Source: Chloroflexota bacterium
GTDB lineage: Bacteria > Chloroflexota > Anaerolineae > Aggregatilineales > Phototrophicaceae
Direction: 5' to 3'
Length of the DNA stretch: 64,000 nucleotides
Assembly (NCBI GenBank): GCA_020161935.1
Contig: JAIUNI010000019.1
Location: 1-64,000 of the forward strand
Part shown: positions 44,782 to 53,962 of the stretch, in pieces
Layout: every line of letters begins with the position of its first letter
Position numbering within the stretch: the stretch's first letter is position 1
The notes under the pieces: generated by a model
The model's input: the letters and a program-made list of their open reading frames with translations, nothing else
Databases searched by the model: none
Told to the model about the DNA's origin: nothing
Program-made: the position numbers and the translations under genes

Positions 44782-47613
44782 TTAATTCAGGATGCCGCGA
44801 CGGATCAGCCACTTTTCGATTTCGACCGCCCAGAACACAATCGTGCTGAGGACGATACAGATGAGCAGTTGTTCAACCGTCAGCGGCGTGGTGTTGAAGA
44901 TGCGGTTGAAGAAGGGCAGGTAGACCGCGATGAGTTGCAGAACAATGGTTACAACGACCGCGCCGAGCAGCATCTTATTCCCTGTAAAACCAATGGAGAA
45001 TGTCGACTCGCGGTGTGAGCGCAAGCCCAACGCATGACCCATCTGGGCGACGGTTAAGAAGAAGAAGACCATTGTATTCCACGTATTCGCGGAGAACGTG
45101 GCGACACCGTTCTGGTAGTTGTTGAATGCCCACAAGCCCAGCAGCAAGCCGCTGACACCGAGGACAATACCGACGATGACGATGTGACGCGCGAGGCCGC
45201 GCCCGAAGATGCTCTCGTTGGGGGCATAAGGCGAACGGTTCATACCGCCGCGTTCCGCTTTTTCGACACCGAGCGCCAGCGCCGGAATGCCGTCGGTAAT
45301 CAGGTTCATCCACAAGATTTGCAGCGTGGTGAGCGGCAAGCCCATACCGGCGATGAGCTGTGTTGCTAGCAGGACGAATAATTCGCCAGTGTTGCTCGCC
45401 ATCAGGTACTTCACGAAACGGCGTACGTTGTCGTAAATGGTGCGGCCTTCCTCAACGGCGCTGACAATGGTGGCGAAGTTGTCATCCACGATCACCATAT
45501 CCGCTGCTTCTTTAGAAACCGCTGTACCGGTGATACCCATCGCCACACCGATGTTGGCGCGTTTGAGGGCGGGCGCGTCGTTCACGCCGTCACCGGTCAT
45601 GGCGACGACATGGCCTTTGTTCTGGAGCGCTTGGACGATTTGCAGCTTGTTTTCTGGCGACACACGGGCGTAAACCGGAACCCGCTCGACGACACTTTCC
45701 AATTCTTGCTGCGAGAGTTTGTCCAATTCTTGCCCGGTCATCGCCGTATCTTGTTCGGTTGCGATGCCGAGGTCACGGGCGATGTTTAGGGCGGTCAACG
45801 GATGGTCGCCGGTAATCATCACCGGACGGATACCAGCGGTACGGCACTTGGCAACCGCGTCACGCACTTCGGGGCGGGGTGGGTCGATGATGCCTTCCAT
45901 CCCCACGAACACCATATTCTTCTCGACTTCTTCCGGTGTCCAGTGAGCCGGTAGGTTGTCAATACGGTGGACGGACATACCCAACACGCGCAAACCCTTT
46001 TTGGCGAGTTCATTGTTGGATTGCTCGATACGCGCCCGGACTTCGGGGGTCATGGGTATAATTTCGCCGTCGATCCATGCGCGGTCGCTCACATCGAGTA
46101 AGCTATCGACTGCGCCCTTCGTGAAGATGATGTATTCACGGTTGACATGCTGCATGAGTGCTTTCAGATAACGGGCGATGCCTTCGTTCGGCGGAAGCTC
46201 GTTGTTGAGCTTATGCACGGTGGACATGCGTTTGCGTTCGGACGAGAAGGGGACTTCACCAACGCGCGGGAACATTTTATCAAGGCTGGGTTTTTCGATA
46301 CCGAAACGCGCCGCCGCGACGATGAGCGCACCTTCGGTCGGGTCACCCACCGCTTTAAAACCCGTGAGCGGATCACCTTCCAGCATCGCGTCGTTGGCGA
46401 GGGTGTTGCCCGCGAGGAGCAGCGCTTGGGCGGTATCCTGCGGCTCAGGCATACCCGTTCCATTCAGCGCACCGAGGGCTTGGCTGCGCTTGACCACCTC
46501 GTCAATCGTGGCGCTGCGACCAGCGATGTCCACGATGGTGACGGTCATCTTGTTTTCGGTCAGCGTACCGGTTTTGTCGGAGCAAATGGTGGTTACGGAG
46601 CCGAGCGTTTCAACCGCAGGCAGCTTACGGATGAGCGCCTTACGCTTGAGCATCCGCTGTGCGCCGAGGGCTAGGGCGACGGTAACGACAGCGGGCAAGC
46701 CTTCTGGCACGACGGCGACGGCAATTGCAACGGCGTTCAGCAGCACGTCTTCGAGTGCGTCGCCTGTGGTCAGGCCGATGATAAAGGCGATACCCATCAC
46801 CACCAGCGCGAGGATTAACAGAGCCTTGCCGAGTTCGTTGATGCGGCGTTGCAGGGGGGTGACTTCACCTTCGACAGATTGAATAAGTTCAGCGATGCGT
46901 CCGAGCTGGGTTTTCATGCCGGTTTCGACGACCACCGCTTCACCGCGCCCGTAGGTGACGGCTGTACCCATATAGAGCATGTTGTGGCGGTCGCCGAGGG
47001 GAATATCCTCGCCACGCAGGGCGATGATGGATTTCTCGACAGGCTGTGATTCACCGGTGAGCGAGGATTCTTGTACCTGCAAATTCGCCGATTCGGTGAT
47101 GCGTGCGTCGGCGGGGACGATGCTGCCCGCTTCGAGCAGGATCATGTCGCCGGGGACGACATCACGCGAGGTAATGTCGAGCAGTTTGCCTTCACGGCGC
47201 ACACGCACCAGCGGCGCGGCCATCTTCTTGAGGGCGGCCATCGCTTGCTCGGCGCGGTACTCTTGAAACACGCCTAAGACCGCGTTCAGGACGACGATTG
47301 CCATAATAGCGACGACGCTATCCACTTTGCCGAGCAGCAGCGAGATACCAGCGGCCAGCAGGAGCAGCAGGACGAGGGGGTTGGTCATCTGTTCCCACAA
47401 GATCGCCCACGGACTGGTGATACCTTTTTCAACCAGTTCGTTCGCACCGTACGTTTCGAGGCGCTTGGTGACGGTGGTGCTGTCTAAACCCTGTGCTGTT
47501 TTGACATTGAGTGTATGGAGTACATCAGCCGCTTCTTGTACGTGCCATGTGCTGGTGGTAGATGTGGCTGTACTCCTGCCAGCTTTATCTAAAGTTGCTT
47601 CCTTAATTCCCAT
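44782..47613 (-). CDS. Type II P-type cation-transporting ATPase (calcium/manganese type)
   Basis: A 943-residue ion pump. The actuator motif is SSLTGES, the phosphorylation site is Asp346 in CSDKTGTLT, and the hinge is MTGDGVNDAPAL. The transport-site motif is VVPEGLPA in membrane helix 4, which is the SERCA/PMR1-like pattern. An N-terminal cation-ATPase domain precedes helix 1, and a C-terminal six-helix domain ends the protein. Export of calcium or manganese is likely. A structured leader lies upstream (47670-47803). Confidence 0.95.
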   Translation of the reverse strand: MGIKEATLDKAGRSTATSTTSTWHVQEAADVLHTLNVKTAQGLDSTTVTKRLETYGANELVEKGITSPWAILWEQMTNPLVLLLLLAAGISLLLGKVDSVVAIMAIVVLNAVLGVFQEYRAEQAMAALKKMAAPLVRVRREGKLLDITSRDVVPGDMILLEAGSIVPADARITESANLQVQESSLTGESQPVEKSIIALRGEDIPLGDRHNMLYMGTAVTYGRGEAVVVETGMKTQLGRIAELIQSVEGEVTPLQRRINELGKALLILALVVMGIAFIIGLTTGDALEDVLLNAVAIAVAVVPEGLPAVVTVALALGAQRMLKRKALIRKLPAVETLGSVTTICSDKTGTLTENKMTVTIVDIAGRSATIDEVVKRSQALGALNGTGMPEPQDTAQALLLAGNTLANDAMLEGDPLTGFKAVGDPTEGALIVAAARFGIEKPSLDKMFPRVGEVPFSSERKRMSTVHKLNNELPPNEGIARYLKALMQHVNREYIIFTKGAVDSLLDVSDRAWIDGEIIPMTPEVRARIEQSNNELAKKGLRVLGMSVHRIDNLPAHWTPEEVEKNMVFVGMEGIIDPPRPEVRDAVAKCRTAGIRPVMITGDHPLTALNIARDLGIATEQDTAMTGQELDKLSQQELESVVERVPVYARVSPENKLQIVQALQNKGHVVAMTGDGVNDAPALKRANIGVAMGITGTAVSKEAADMVIVDDNFATIVSAVEEGRTIYDNVRRFVKYLMASNTGELFVLLATQLIAGMGLPLTTLQILWMNLITDGIPALALGVEKAERGGMNRSPYAPNESIFGRGLARHIVIVGIVLGVSGLLLGLWAFNNYQNGVATFSANTWNTMVFFFLTVAQMGHALGLRSHRESTFSIGFTGNKMLLGAVVVTIVLQLIAVYLPFFNRIFNTTPLTVEQLLICIVLSTIVFWAVEIEKWLIRRGILN

Positions 47614-47669
47614 TCCAACTGTCCTTATCGGTTATGCGAGAGCCTAAAAGTTGATGTAGTGTATGTAAC

Positions 47670-47803
47670 AAAAAACCAGCATACCCATAATGGTTAAGGG
47701 TCTACCCACAGTCCAGAAAATGCGATAATTCTGTGGATTGGCTCTGAACTAAGATGGGGTGCTGGCTTACCGTTGGCCGCAGTATTGAGGCGGTAAGTCT
47801 GCC
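47670..47803 (-). promoter_or_regulatory. Structured 5' leader, possible riboswitch of the P-type ATPase
   Basis: The minus-strand leader begins with a CTTACCG...CGGTAAG hairpin. A closing helix CCAGCA...TGCTGG follows with an inner CCCAT...ATGGG stem. Inside are CCACAG...CTGTGG and an alternative ACCC...GGGT pairing. TTTTTT follows the closing helix, 57 bases before the ATPase start. The structure may act as a terminator-linked regulator. It does not show the yybP-ykoY manganese riboswitch core that I would expect for this gene. A 7-bp palindrome TACCCCC...GGGGGTA lies at 47877-47899 upstream. Confidence 0.45.
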
Positions 47804-47966
47804 CAAATCATGTCCATGTATCCAACTTATTCGTGAATTGGATATGACAGCACTATAGCATGAGGGGAAAGAATCGTACCCCCCTCAAAATTGGGGGTAT
47901 GACCTTAATTCGCATAAGCGTTTGATGAGTGAGATGAACCCAAATAAAGTGGTAGGAGCGAGGGTT

Positions 47967-48503
47967 CTAGCGGTTAACAACCCACGTCGCGGGCGGTGGT
48001 GGCGGGATGAGTGCGCGTTCGGCTTCGGTTTTGGCGTGCCGCCGCGCGAGTTCGAGTTTGAGGCTTTCCTCGCCCTTTGCCATCGCCCAATGATGGTTCA
48101 TCGAGAAGATGGGTTTCATGATGAACGACAAATATTTAAGCAGTGGTTTATCGGCGCGGATTTTCCAATCGTAGACGATTTTCACCATGTTACCCTGCTG
48201 CTCGAACGTCCAGATGCCGCGCCCGACGAAATCGCCCGATGCTTCGAGGGTGAAGCCGTGCGGTACGTTCGACCCGGTGACGCGGAACTGCCAGCGGAGG
48301 GTGTAGGGCAGCCAACCTTTGGTGTAGAGATCAACGACCGCGCCGATGCCATTCTCGTCACCCTTTTCAAGTTGAATCACTTTAAGGTAGACGGAAGGCC
48401 ACCAGCGGGTTAAATCCGGCCCATTGCCGAGAATATCGACCACTTCGTCTAAGGTGCTTTCAACGTGCCACCCGGTAATAAAATGATATTCATTACTCGC
48501 CAT
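47967..48503 (-). CDS. SRPBCC-fold protein
   Basis: A 178-residue START/Bet v 1-like ligand-binding protein. The opening FHV-type segment is visible as ITGWHVESTLDEVVDILGN, then WWPSVYLKVIQL and the long C-terminal helix SMNHHWAMAKGEESLKLELA. The ligand is unknown. It lies 15 bases downstream of the STAND ATPase gene and is probably co-transcribed. Confidence 0.88.
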   Translation of the reverse strand: MASNEYHFITGWHVESTLDEVVDILGNGPDLTRWWPSVYLKVIQLEKGDENGIGAVVDLYTKGWLPYTLRWQFRVTGSNVPHGFTLEASGDFVGRGIWTFEQQGNMVKIVYDWKIRADKPLLKYLSFIMKPIFSMNHHWAMAKGEESLKLELARRHAKTEAERALIPPPPPATWVVNR

Positions 48504-48518
48504 AGGTTCCCTATCCCT

Positions 48519-50606
48519 TCATTTCCACGCTTCAAGACCACCAATCTCCTGCGCCCATAAAATTTCGACCACCCGCGTGATGCCATTTTTGAGGTGGCGG
48601 CGGTAACTGCTGAAGGGGAGGTCGAGCAGTTCAGCCGCTTGTTCCTGCGTGGCGGCGGGTTGGAGATAAGTATGGTAAAGCGGGCGGTAAAACTTGGTTT
48701 CGCGGGTTGACTGCTGCAAGACTTCGGCGGCTTCGCGCAGGAGGGTGCGAAGGGCGGCAATGCGCTCGGATTCTTGCTGGCTGTTGCGGGTTTTCTCGGC
48801 GATCAATCGCGACCGCAGCAGGGGGTTATTGCGGAGCATGACCGGTCGTGTATAGTCGCGCAGAGCATCCTGCACGGCACTTTCAAAGTCCGGCTCGCTG
48901 AGGACGATCACCTGCTCGGCGGGTTTGGGCGGCGCGGCGTTGTTAACACCGGCAACCTCACGCTCGCCCATATACTCCAACCACGCAATCGGCGGGCGAA
49001 CGCGCCAGTCATGCCCATAAACGCCAAAGGTTTGACTGCCGACGGTAAAGTCCGCTTGCAGAATGCGCTGGAGATCAACGTAGGTGAAGGCGGGCATCCA
49101 GAAGTCGGCATCGGTACACGGCAAGAATGAATAGGCTAGGCCGGGGGCAAGATACTGCCGTACCATGTTGACGAAAATCACACTTTGAACAGGCGATACC
49201 TGCTGGTAATCGTCCTTCGACATCCAGAAGCGGAATAGGATGGCGTTTTCGTTCGCCCGCAGCGGTGCCTGCGCGTTTAGGAAGTTCATACAGGCGCGAA
49301 CAGCCGGGTCAACCTCGGCATCGGTGGCTGTGGTTTGATGCAGCGCTAATGTCATGAAGAAGCCGAGCGGACGCAGCTTGGCATCGCGCAGGACGGTGAC
49401 ACTTTCCGGCTGGCGGGAAAACCAGTACGAAGCCAACCGTGCCGCCTCGTCACCTTCGAGCTGCGCGACCATCGTTTTCAGAATGCTGATGTCCTGCGCC
49501 TTCATGCTGTCCGAGATGATGTTGCCGCCTGTTTTCCACTCGAAGAAGGGCCGGATGAAGGGGTTATCGCGGTGCAGGTAGATGTAGTCGAATAAGATGC
49601 GCTGCTGGAGTGCGCCGGTGGTTTGCTGCACCTGATTGAAGTAGTAATTACGGGCGCGGCTGTGCAGTTCGGCGTACCATTCGGGGTTGCGCCAGTGAAC
49701 ATCAGTCGCCAGCGCTTCCCGCGCGAGGTCGTGAGGGAAGATGCCTTCCGAGCCGCTCTCCATGAATGACAGGCCGTGCAGCCAGCCGAACATCGCGTTG
49801 GCTTCGTCGCCCAGCGCCAACATTTCCGAAAGGAGGGGTACGGTCATCAGTCGTACCATCGAACAGGCTTCGAGGGCGGCGCGGTGGGCTGGCCCCGGCA
49901 CTTTTTGGGCGAACTGTGCCAGTAAGGTTTGTACCACATCCGGCACACTTTCCGGCTGGAAGTGAATATCCGGGCGTTGGGTGAACACATCCGCGACCAA
50001 CGACAGCGCCAGTGGATGACCGTGTGTGAAGCCTAACACTGCTTTATGCTGGTCTGGTGGAACCGAACGGCGCAGTAAATACTCCACACTGTCGTTGGCT
50101 GCGAGGTTGCGGAGTGAAAGGGTGTGCATCAGGCTTTGCCAGCCGGAGTCAGACCGCCATGCCGGACTCGGTGCGTGGCGACCGGCTAAGACCACGAGCG
50201 TGTTTTCCGGCAGGTGGGTTAAGAACTCTTCGCGTATCCAGTCGTCCAGCGGTTCGAGCGTTTCGTAAGTGTCGAACAGAAGAACGCAGCGGGGTAGGCT
50301 GGCAAGTGTATCCCGCACGGATTGCTCGCTAGACACACTCATCGCAAGCCGCAGCGCCGAGGTAAAGCTTTCTGAGGAAGGTTCGACGTTGCGGGTATCC
50401 ACATAATAGGCCGTTATGTCGTGCTGTTCGCAGATCAAGCGGAATTCTTGGAGGAGCGTGGTTTTACCGACCCCACCGGGTCCCCAGATATAGAGTACGA
50501 AAAAGGGGAATTCAGGGCTTTCGAGCGCTGATTGAAACAGTGTTTTTTCCGCTGCTCTGCCCACAAACCGCGCATGACGCGCCGCACGGAGTCTTTCGCC
50601 TAGCAT
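48519..50606 (-). CDS. STAND-type ATPase with C-terminal HTH-like segment
   Basis: A 695-residue signal-transduction ATPase. The P-loop WGPGGVGKTT is at about residues 41-50, the Walker B-like VLLFDTYE near 109-116, and a sensor-type GRHAPSP further on. A helical middle section has no recognised repeats. The final ~60 residues (AATQEQAAELLDLPFSSYRR) look like a sigma-70 region-4 or LuxR-like helix-turn-helix. It may sense ligand or protein and then bind DNA. No output target is visible. It is divergent from nothing nearby and upstream of the SRPBCC gene. Confidence 0.85.
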   Translation of the reverse strand: MLGERLRAARHARFVGRAAEKTLFQSALESPEFPFFVLYIWGPGGVGKTTLLQEFRLICEQHDITAYYVDTRNVEPSSESFTSALRLAMSVSSEQSVRDTLASLPRCVLLFDTYETLEPLDDWIREEFLTHLPENTLVVLAGRHAPSPAWRSDSGWQSLMHTLSLRNLAANDSVEYLLRRSVPPDQHKAVLGFTHGHPLALSLVADVFTQRPDIHFQPESVPDVVQTLLAQFAQKVPGPAHRAALEACSMVRLMTVPLLSEMLALGDEANAMFGWLHGLSFMESGSEGIFPHDLAREALATDVHWRNPEWYAELHSRARNYYFNQVQQTTGALQQRILFDYIYLHRDNPFIRPFFEWKTGGNIISDSMKAQDISILKTMVAQLEGDEAARLASYWFSRQPESVTVLRDAKLRPLGFFMTLALHQTTATDAEVDPAVRACMNFLNAQAPLRANENAILFRFWMSKDDYQQVSPVQSVIFVNMVRQYLAPGLAYSFLPCTDADFWMPAFTYVDLQRILQADFTVGSQTFGVYGHDWRVRPPIAWLEYMGEREVAGVNNAAPPKPAEQVIVLSEPDFESAVQDALRDYTRPVMLRNNPLLRSRLIAEKTRNSQQESERIAALRTLLREAAEVLQQSTRETKFYRPLYHTYLQPAATQEQAAELLDLPFSSYRRHLKNGITRVVEILWAQEIGGLEAWK

Positions 50607-50768
50607 GATCGGTTGCCCTTACTGCATAGATCAGTCGAGAGAGAGGCTTCGATGGTCGATTGGGATGGGAATCATTATATTCACGCCTGTAATTTTCCGA
50701 AAGGGAACGGCGTAGTTCCAGCCGGATTTCGGAGGGACGCGACAATGAACCTGATACGGGTGTTTCAG

Positions 50769-51191
50769 TTAGTAGGTTTCCCATACAGGATCGCCGCTGA
50801 GGATGCGCCGAAGCTGGCGTGGGAAGCGTGACCGGCTGATGGGTTTGCCGATGAAGCCATCAAAACCGGCGGCCATGCACTTCGGGATTTCGCTGTCGGC
50901 ATCCTGCGCGGTGACTGCCACCACCAAGACCTTTCCTAAGCGCGGTTCATTGCGGATTTTCTTGAGGATGTCGTAGCCGGTGGTTTTGGGCAAGTTGAGG
51001 TCGAGAAAGATGATATTCGGGCGGGGCTTCATGGCGAGCGCTAACTCAACCACGCCTTCGCCTGTCGCGTTCATATAGGCTTGCATACCGAGGTAACGCA
51101 TCATGACCCCTATGATTGCCATACCGCCAATGTCATCTTCCACCGCTAATGCGCTATATTTGGTAAAATCAATGTCCACAGTTCCAACCAT
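50769..51191 (-). CDS. Stand-alone response regulator receiver
   Basis: A 140-residue receiver protein with AVEDD acidic residues (18-20), phospho-acceptor Asp64 (IFLDLNLPK) and Lys116 (FIGKPIS). No output domain is attached. It lies 162 bases upstream of the STAND ATPase gene on the same strand, and co-transcription is possible. Its partner kinase is not in the immediate area. Confidence 0.9.
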   Translation of the reverse strand: MVGTVDIDFTKYSALAVEDDIGGMAIIGVMMRYLGMQAYMNATGEGVVELALAMKPRPNIIFLDLNLPKTTGYDILKKIRNEPRLGKVLVVAVTAQDADSEIPKCMAAGFDGFIGKPISRSRFPRQLRRILSGDPVWETY

Positions 51192-51321
51192 GCTGAACCT
51201 TCATTGTAAGTTGTGGTGAACAGCGAACTGTCCAATTGAGGTGATTGTCGGGAGACGTTACTCAGTATAACCAATACAGAATCATCACTGCAACAATTTC
51301 GTTAATATTCGAGGATATTCC

Positions 51322-52122
51322 TTGCATCCAACCAAAATCACCCTGTTTACCCTCGTTTTATTCTTGCTCGGCGGCTGCTTTTCCCGCTTTGAACTGCAAC
51401 CGGTAGCCACATCCCAACCCGCGCCGACCGTGACTGTTAGCAGCGGCTGGCAAACGCTGGCTGCTGGCCTCGAACGCCGCAACTATGATCCCGACCCGCT
51501 GAACCCCGTCACGCGCATGGTCGCCTTGCGGATTGATCCCGTGTACTACACCTTTCGCGCACACTACCAACCGGGGCAGGCGTACAACACCAGCGAGTGG
51601 GCGCTGAACTTATCAACAGCCGTGGCGTTCGTGAATGCCAACTTCTTTGACCCCTCGGACATGGCGCTGGGGCTGGTGGTGGCGGATGGGACAGTGTTCG
51701 GGCAGTCGTACACGGATAGAGGCGGGACGTTCTTGGTGCAGAATGGGCAGCCACGGTTGCGGTCTAACCTGCGTGAGCCATATCAAGGTGAGGCTTTGGA
51801 GCAGGCGGTGCAGGCGTTCCCGATGCTGGTGCTGGATGGCGCGGCAGCTTTCCACAACGAGATTCAGGACAGCAGTACCCGCCGCACAGTGATCGCGCAG
51901 GACAGCAGCGGGCGTATTATCCTGCTGGCAACGCCTCTCCTCGGGTTGACGCTGCGCGAACTGAGCGCTTACCTGCCGACGACCGATATGGACATCGTGA
52001 CGGCATTCAACCTTGATGGTGGACGTTCGACGATGATGGGGCTGAAGGTTGGCGGCTCACCGGAAACGGTTGTGAGCGCGTTTGACGAGGTTCCGACGGT
52101 GCTGGCGGTGTATGCGAGGTAA
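51322..52122 (+). CDS. Lipoprotein with phosphodiester-glycosidase/NAGPA-like domain
   Basis: A 266-residue protein with a lipobox (LLGGCFS) near residue 19, so it is probably a lipoprotein. The NAGPA/DUF2233-type domain shows AFVNANFFDPS, TFLVQNGQP, FPMLVLDG and NLDGGRST, the family's conserved Asp-Gly-Gly block. The substrate may be a cell-wall or polysaccharide phosphodiester, but this is family inference. The start is TTG with GAGGATA upstream. Confidence 0.9.
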   Translation: MHPTKITLFTLVLFLLGGCFSRFELQPVATSQPAPTVTVSSGWQTLAAGLERRNYDPDPLNPVTRMVALRIDPVYYTFRAHYQPGQAYNTSEWALNLSTAVAFVNANFFDPSDMALGLVVADGTVFGQSYTDRGGTFLVQNGQPRLRSNLREPYQGEALEQAVQAFPMLVLDGAAAFHNEIQDSSTRRTVIAQDSSGRIILLATPLLGLTLRELSAYLPTTDMDIVTAFNLDGGRSTMMGLKVGGSPETVVSAFDEVPTVLAVYAR

Positions 52123-52127
52123 ACCCA

Positions 52128-52685
52128 ATGACGCGCAAACGGCTGAAGTGGCTGATTGGTATCTTTATCGTACTGGTTGTTACGCCCTGTGCTGGTTTAT
52201 TTTGGTTGTTTAATGGGCGTGATATTCAGATTCAATTTTTGCTGCGGTTATATCCCGGTTTAGAAACCGTTGGCGAGGCTTATGGCTATTATGGGGCAAA
52301 CGCGGGATTAAAAATCATCTATTACTGGACACCCGATTCTCTCAATCAGGTCGAGCGTTATTATACGGCGTTCACGTATCCGTTTATGGACGACCCGTAT
52401 CAAAGTAATATGCGTTTAACCGTTTACAATGTGACGAATGAGGAACTCGTTTACTACGATAGCGGCTACCGAAAATTTAACTACCCAATTGATAATTACT
52501 GTCACTACACCCAGCGCTATAAGTGTATCAATGTCCGACTCGTTGACTACAGCCATAGCAGCATAACTGACCTGCCGATTCTAGTCTCGCCACCGTCATG
52601 GACGAATGTCAAAACGCCTGCGCCAATTACGCCCCGTGATAACGGAACCCTCGTCATCTATAGCTACTTTGTAAGCGACTACTAG
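52128..52685 (+). CDS. Hypothetical single-pass membrane protein
   Basis: A 185-residue protein with one N-terminal membrane helix (about 8-28) and an extracytoplasmic part rich in Tyr, Asn and Thr, with conserved-looking Cys residues. The start is 5 bases after the preceding stop, so it is almost certainly translated from the same transcript. No family is recognised. A partner role for the NAGPA-like lipoprotein is possible by context. Confidence 0.75.
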   Translation: MTRKRLKWLIGIFIVLVVTPCAGLFWLFNGRDIQIQFLLRLYPGLETVGEAYGYYGANAGLKIIYYWTPDSLNQVERYYTAFTYPFMDDPYQSNMRLTVYNVTNEELVYYDSGYRKFNYPIDNYCHYTQRYKCINVRLVDYSHSSITDLPILVSPPSWTNVKTPAPITPRDNGTLVIYSYFVSDY

Positions 52686-52690
52686 CCAAC

Positions 52691-52715
52691 AAAAAGGGCG
52701 CAGCGTGTGCGCCCT
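52691..52715 (-). terminator. Intrinsic terminator of the SH3-like/stalk gene at 52727
   Basis: AGGGCGCA-CACGC-TGCGCCCT read on the minus strand, followed by TTTTGTT, just past the stop at 52727. Confidence 0.85.
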
Positions 52716-52726
52716 GTGCGTAATTA

Positions 52727-53800
52727 TTAGTTGCCTGTTTGAGCCGTTGGTGGCCCCACGTATGTCGGCGGTGGTGGGTTGGTGGGCGGCACAGCCGTGG
52801 GCGGCGGTGGCGGTACGTCCGTTGGGGGTGGCGGAATGGTGGGCGGTGACGCACTGGTTGCCGATGGTTGCGGTGGGTTGGTGGGCGGCACAGCCGTGGG
52901 TGGTGGTGGGTTCGTGGGCGGGATATTCGTCGGCAGCGGCGGAGCCGTAGCGGTCGGCGGCTTGATCGTCGGCGGTACGTTGGTGGGCGGAATATTCGTC
53001 GGCGGGACGCTGGTTGGCTGCGGCGGATTGGTTGGCGATGCCCCAAGCGTACTCGTTGGCTGCGATACTGGCGTACTCGTTGGCTGCTGGTAAGTCGGCT
53101 GTGAGGCAGGCGTATTCGTCGGTGGGCGATTCGTCGGCTGCGTCGCAGGTGTGTTGGTCGGTGGACGAACGGTTGGCACGTTGGTCGGCGGGCGCTTGGT
53201 CGACGTGGGCTTCGGTGGCTGCGTCGCGGGCCGGTTGGTTGGCTGGCGTGTCGGTGCGTTGGCCGTTGCCGTATAGTCGACGGTTCGCACGGGTGTTTGG
53301 GTGTAAGTCGGTGTGCGGGTTGGGCGTGGTTTTGTGACGGTGGCAGTTGGCCCGCCGGGTGTCCATGTCGGTGTGGCCGTGCGACTAAAAAATTCAGTTA
53401 GATTGATGGTTGGGATTATTTCGAGGTCAGCGGCAATCGAAACGATCTGTTCGGAAATCCATGCCTGCTCGGTGCCTTCAATTTGCACGAGATACCATAT
53501 GGTGTCGCCATATTCCGCCACGCCCATGACCGTGAGGCGTGTATCGGCTAACACGATCCCCATTATTTTTGATCCTATGCCCGGCGCATTACGCAGGTTG
53601 CCCTTCGGAACCTCCACGACCAGTTGAATAGGTGTGGGGCTGGGGGTGAAGGTGGGTGAGCGTGTACCTGCTAACTGCATGTTGGAAGCATCCGATACGC
53701 CCTGCGGTAGGATGAGCAGGATGAGTGCCCAAACCGCAAATGCACTGAGGCCGACAGCAAGTAATTTATATTTCGGCATGAAACCATCCAATAACTTCAT
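52727..53800 (-). CDS. Exported SH3-like domain protein with Pro/Thr-rich tail
   Basis: A 357-residue protein. A signal anchor covers residues 11-33. An SH3b-like domain follows at about 58-138 (VPKGNLRNAPGIGSK ... AWISEQIV). The rest is a low-complexity tail of Pro, Thr, Asn and Val blocks such as PPTNIPPTNVPP. The order (membrane, SH3-like, disordered tail) matches the gene at 53963, so these are paralogues. The role is probably anchoring or sensing at the cell wall. Confidence 0.85.
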   Translation of the reverse strand: MKLLDGFMPKYKLLAVGLSAFAVWALILLILPQGVSDASNMQLAGTRSPTFTPSPTPIQLVVEVPKGNLRNAPGIGSKIMGIVLADTRLTVMGVAEYGDTIWYLVQIEGTEQAWISEQIVSIAADLEIIPTINLTEFFSRTATPTWTPGGPTATVTKPRPTRTPTYTQTPVRTVDYTATANAPTRQPTNRPATQPPKPTSTKRPPTNVPTVRPPTNTPATQPTNRPPTNTPASQPTYQQPTSTPVSQPTSTLGASPTNPPQPTSVPPTNIPPTNVPPTIKPPTATAPPLPTNIPPTNPPPPTAVPPTNPPQPSATSASPPTIPPPPTDVPPPPPTAVPPTNPPPPTYVGPPTAQTGN

Positions 53801-53888
53801 TTTGTTGATAACTCATTATCGGGCATATTTCTGGTTTATTGAAAAAAGAATCAGCCAGCGTAGAGCAATCGTCATGTTGGCATGGCGT

Positions 53889-53958
53889 GGGCTTGCCAGC
53901 GGTAAGCCCCTACAGGCGTGGTAAATAGTGTGGGCGCATGATAATCATACGCCCCTAC
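53889..53958 (-). repeat. Two tandem palindromes of the GTAGGG class
   Basis: GGGCTTGCC-AGC-GGTAAGCCC ending CCTAC lies at about 53889-53913. GGGCGCATGAT-A-ATCATACGCCC ending CCCTAC lies at 53932-53958. Both are in the gap between the two SH3-like/stalk genes. Confidence 0.55.
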
Positions 53959-53962
53959 CAAT

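Noticed and set aside
47670..47803. yybP-ykoY manganese riboswitch ahead of the P-type ATPase
   Set aside because: The conserved loop sequences I would expect were not found, although the genomic position is right. The element is listed as unassigned.
52780..53340. Regularly repeated short units that could be taken for a CRISPR array
   Set aside because: Units are in-frame Pro/Thr codon repeats of a coding sequence; there are no constant repeats separated by unique spacers of equal length.
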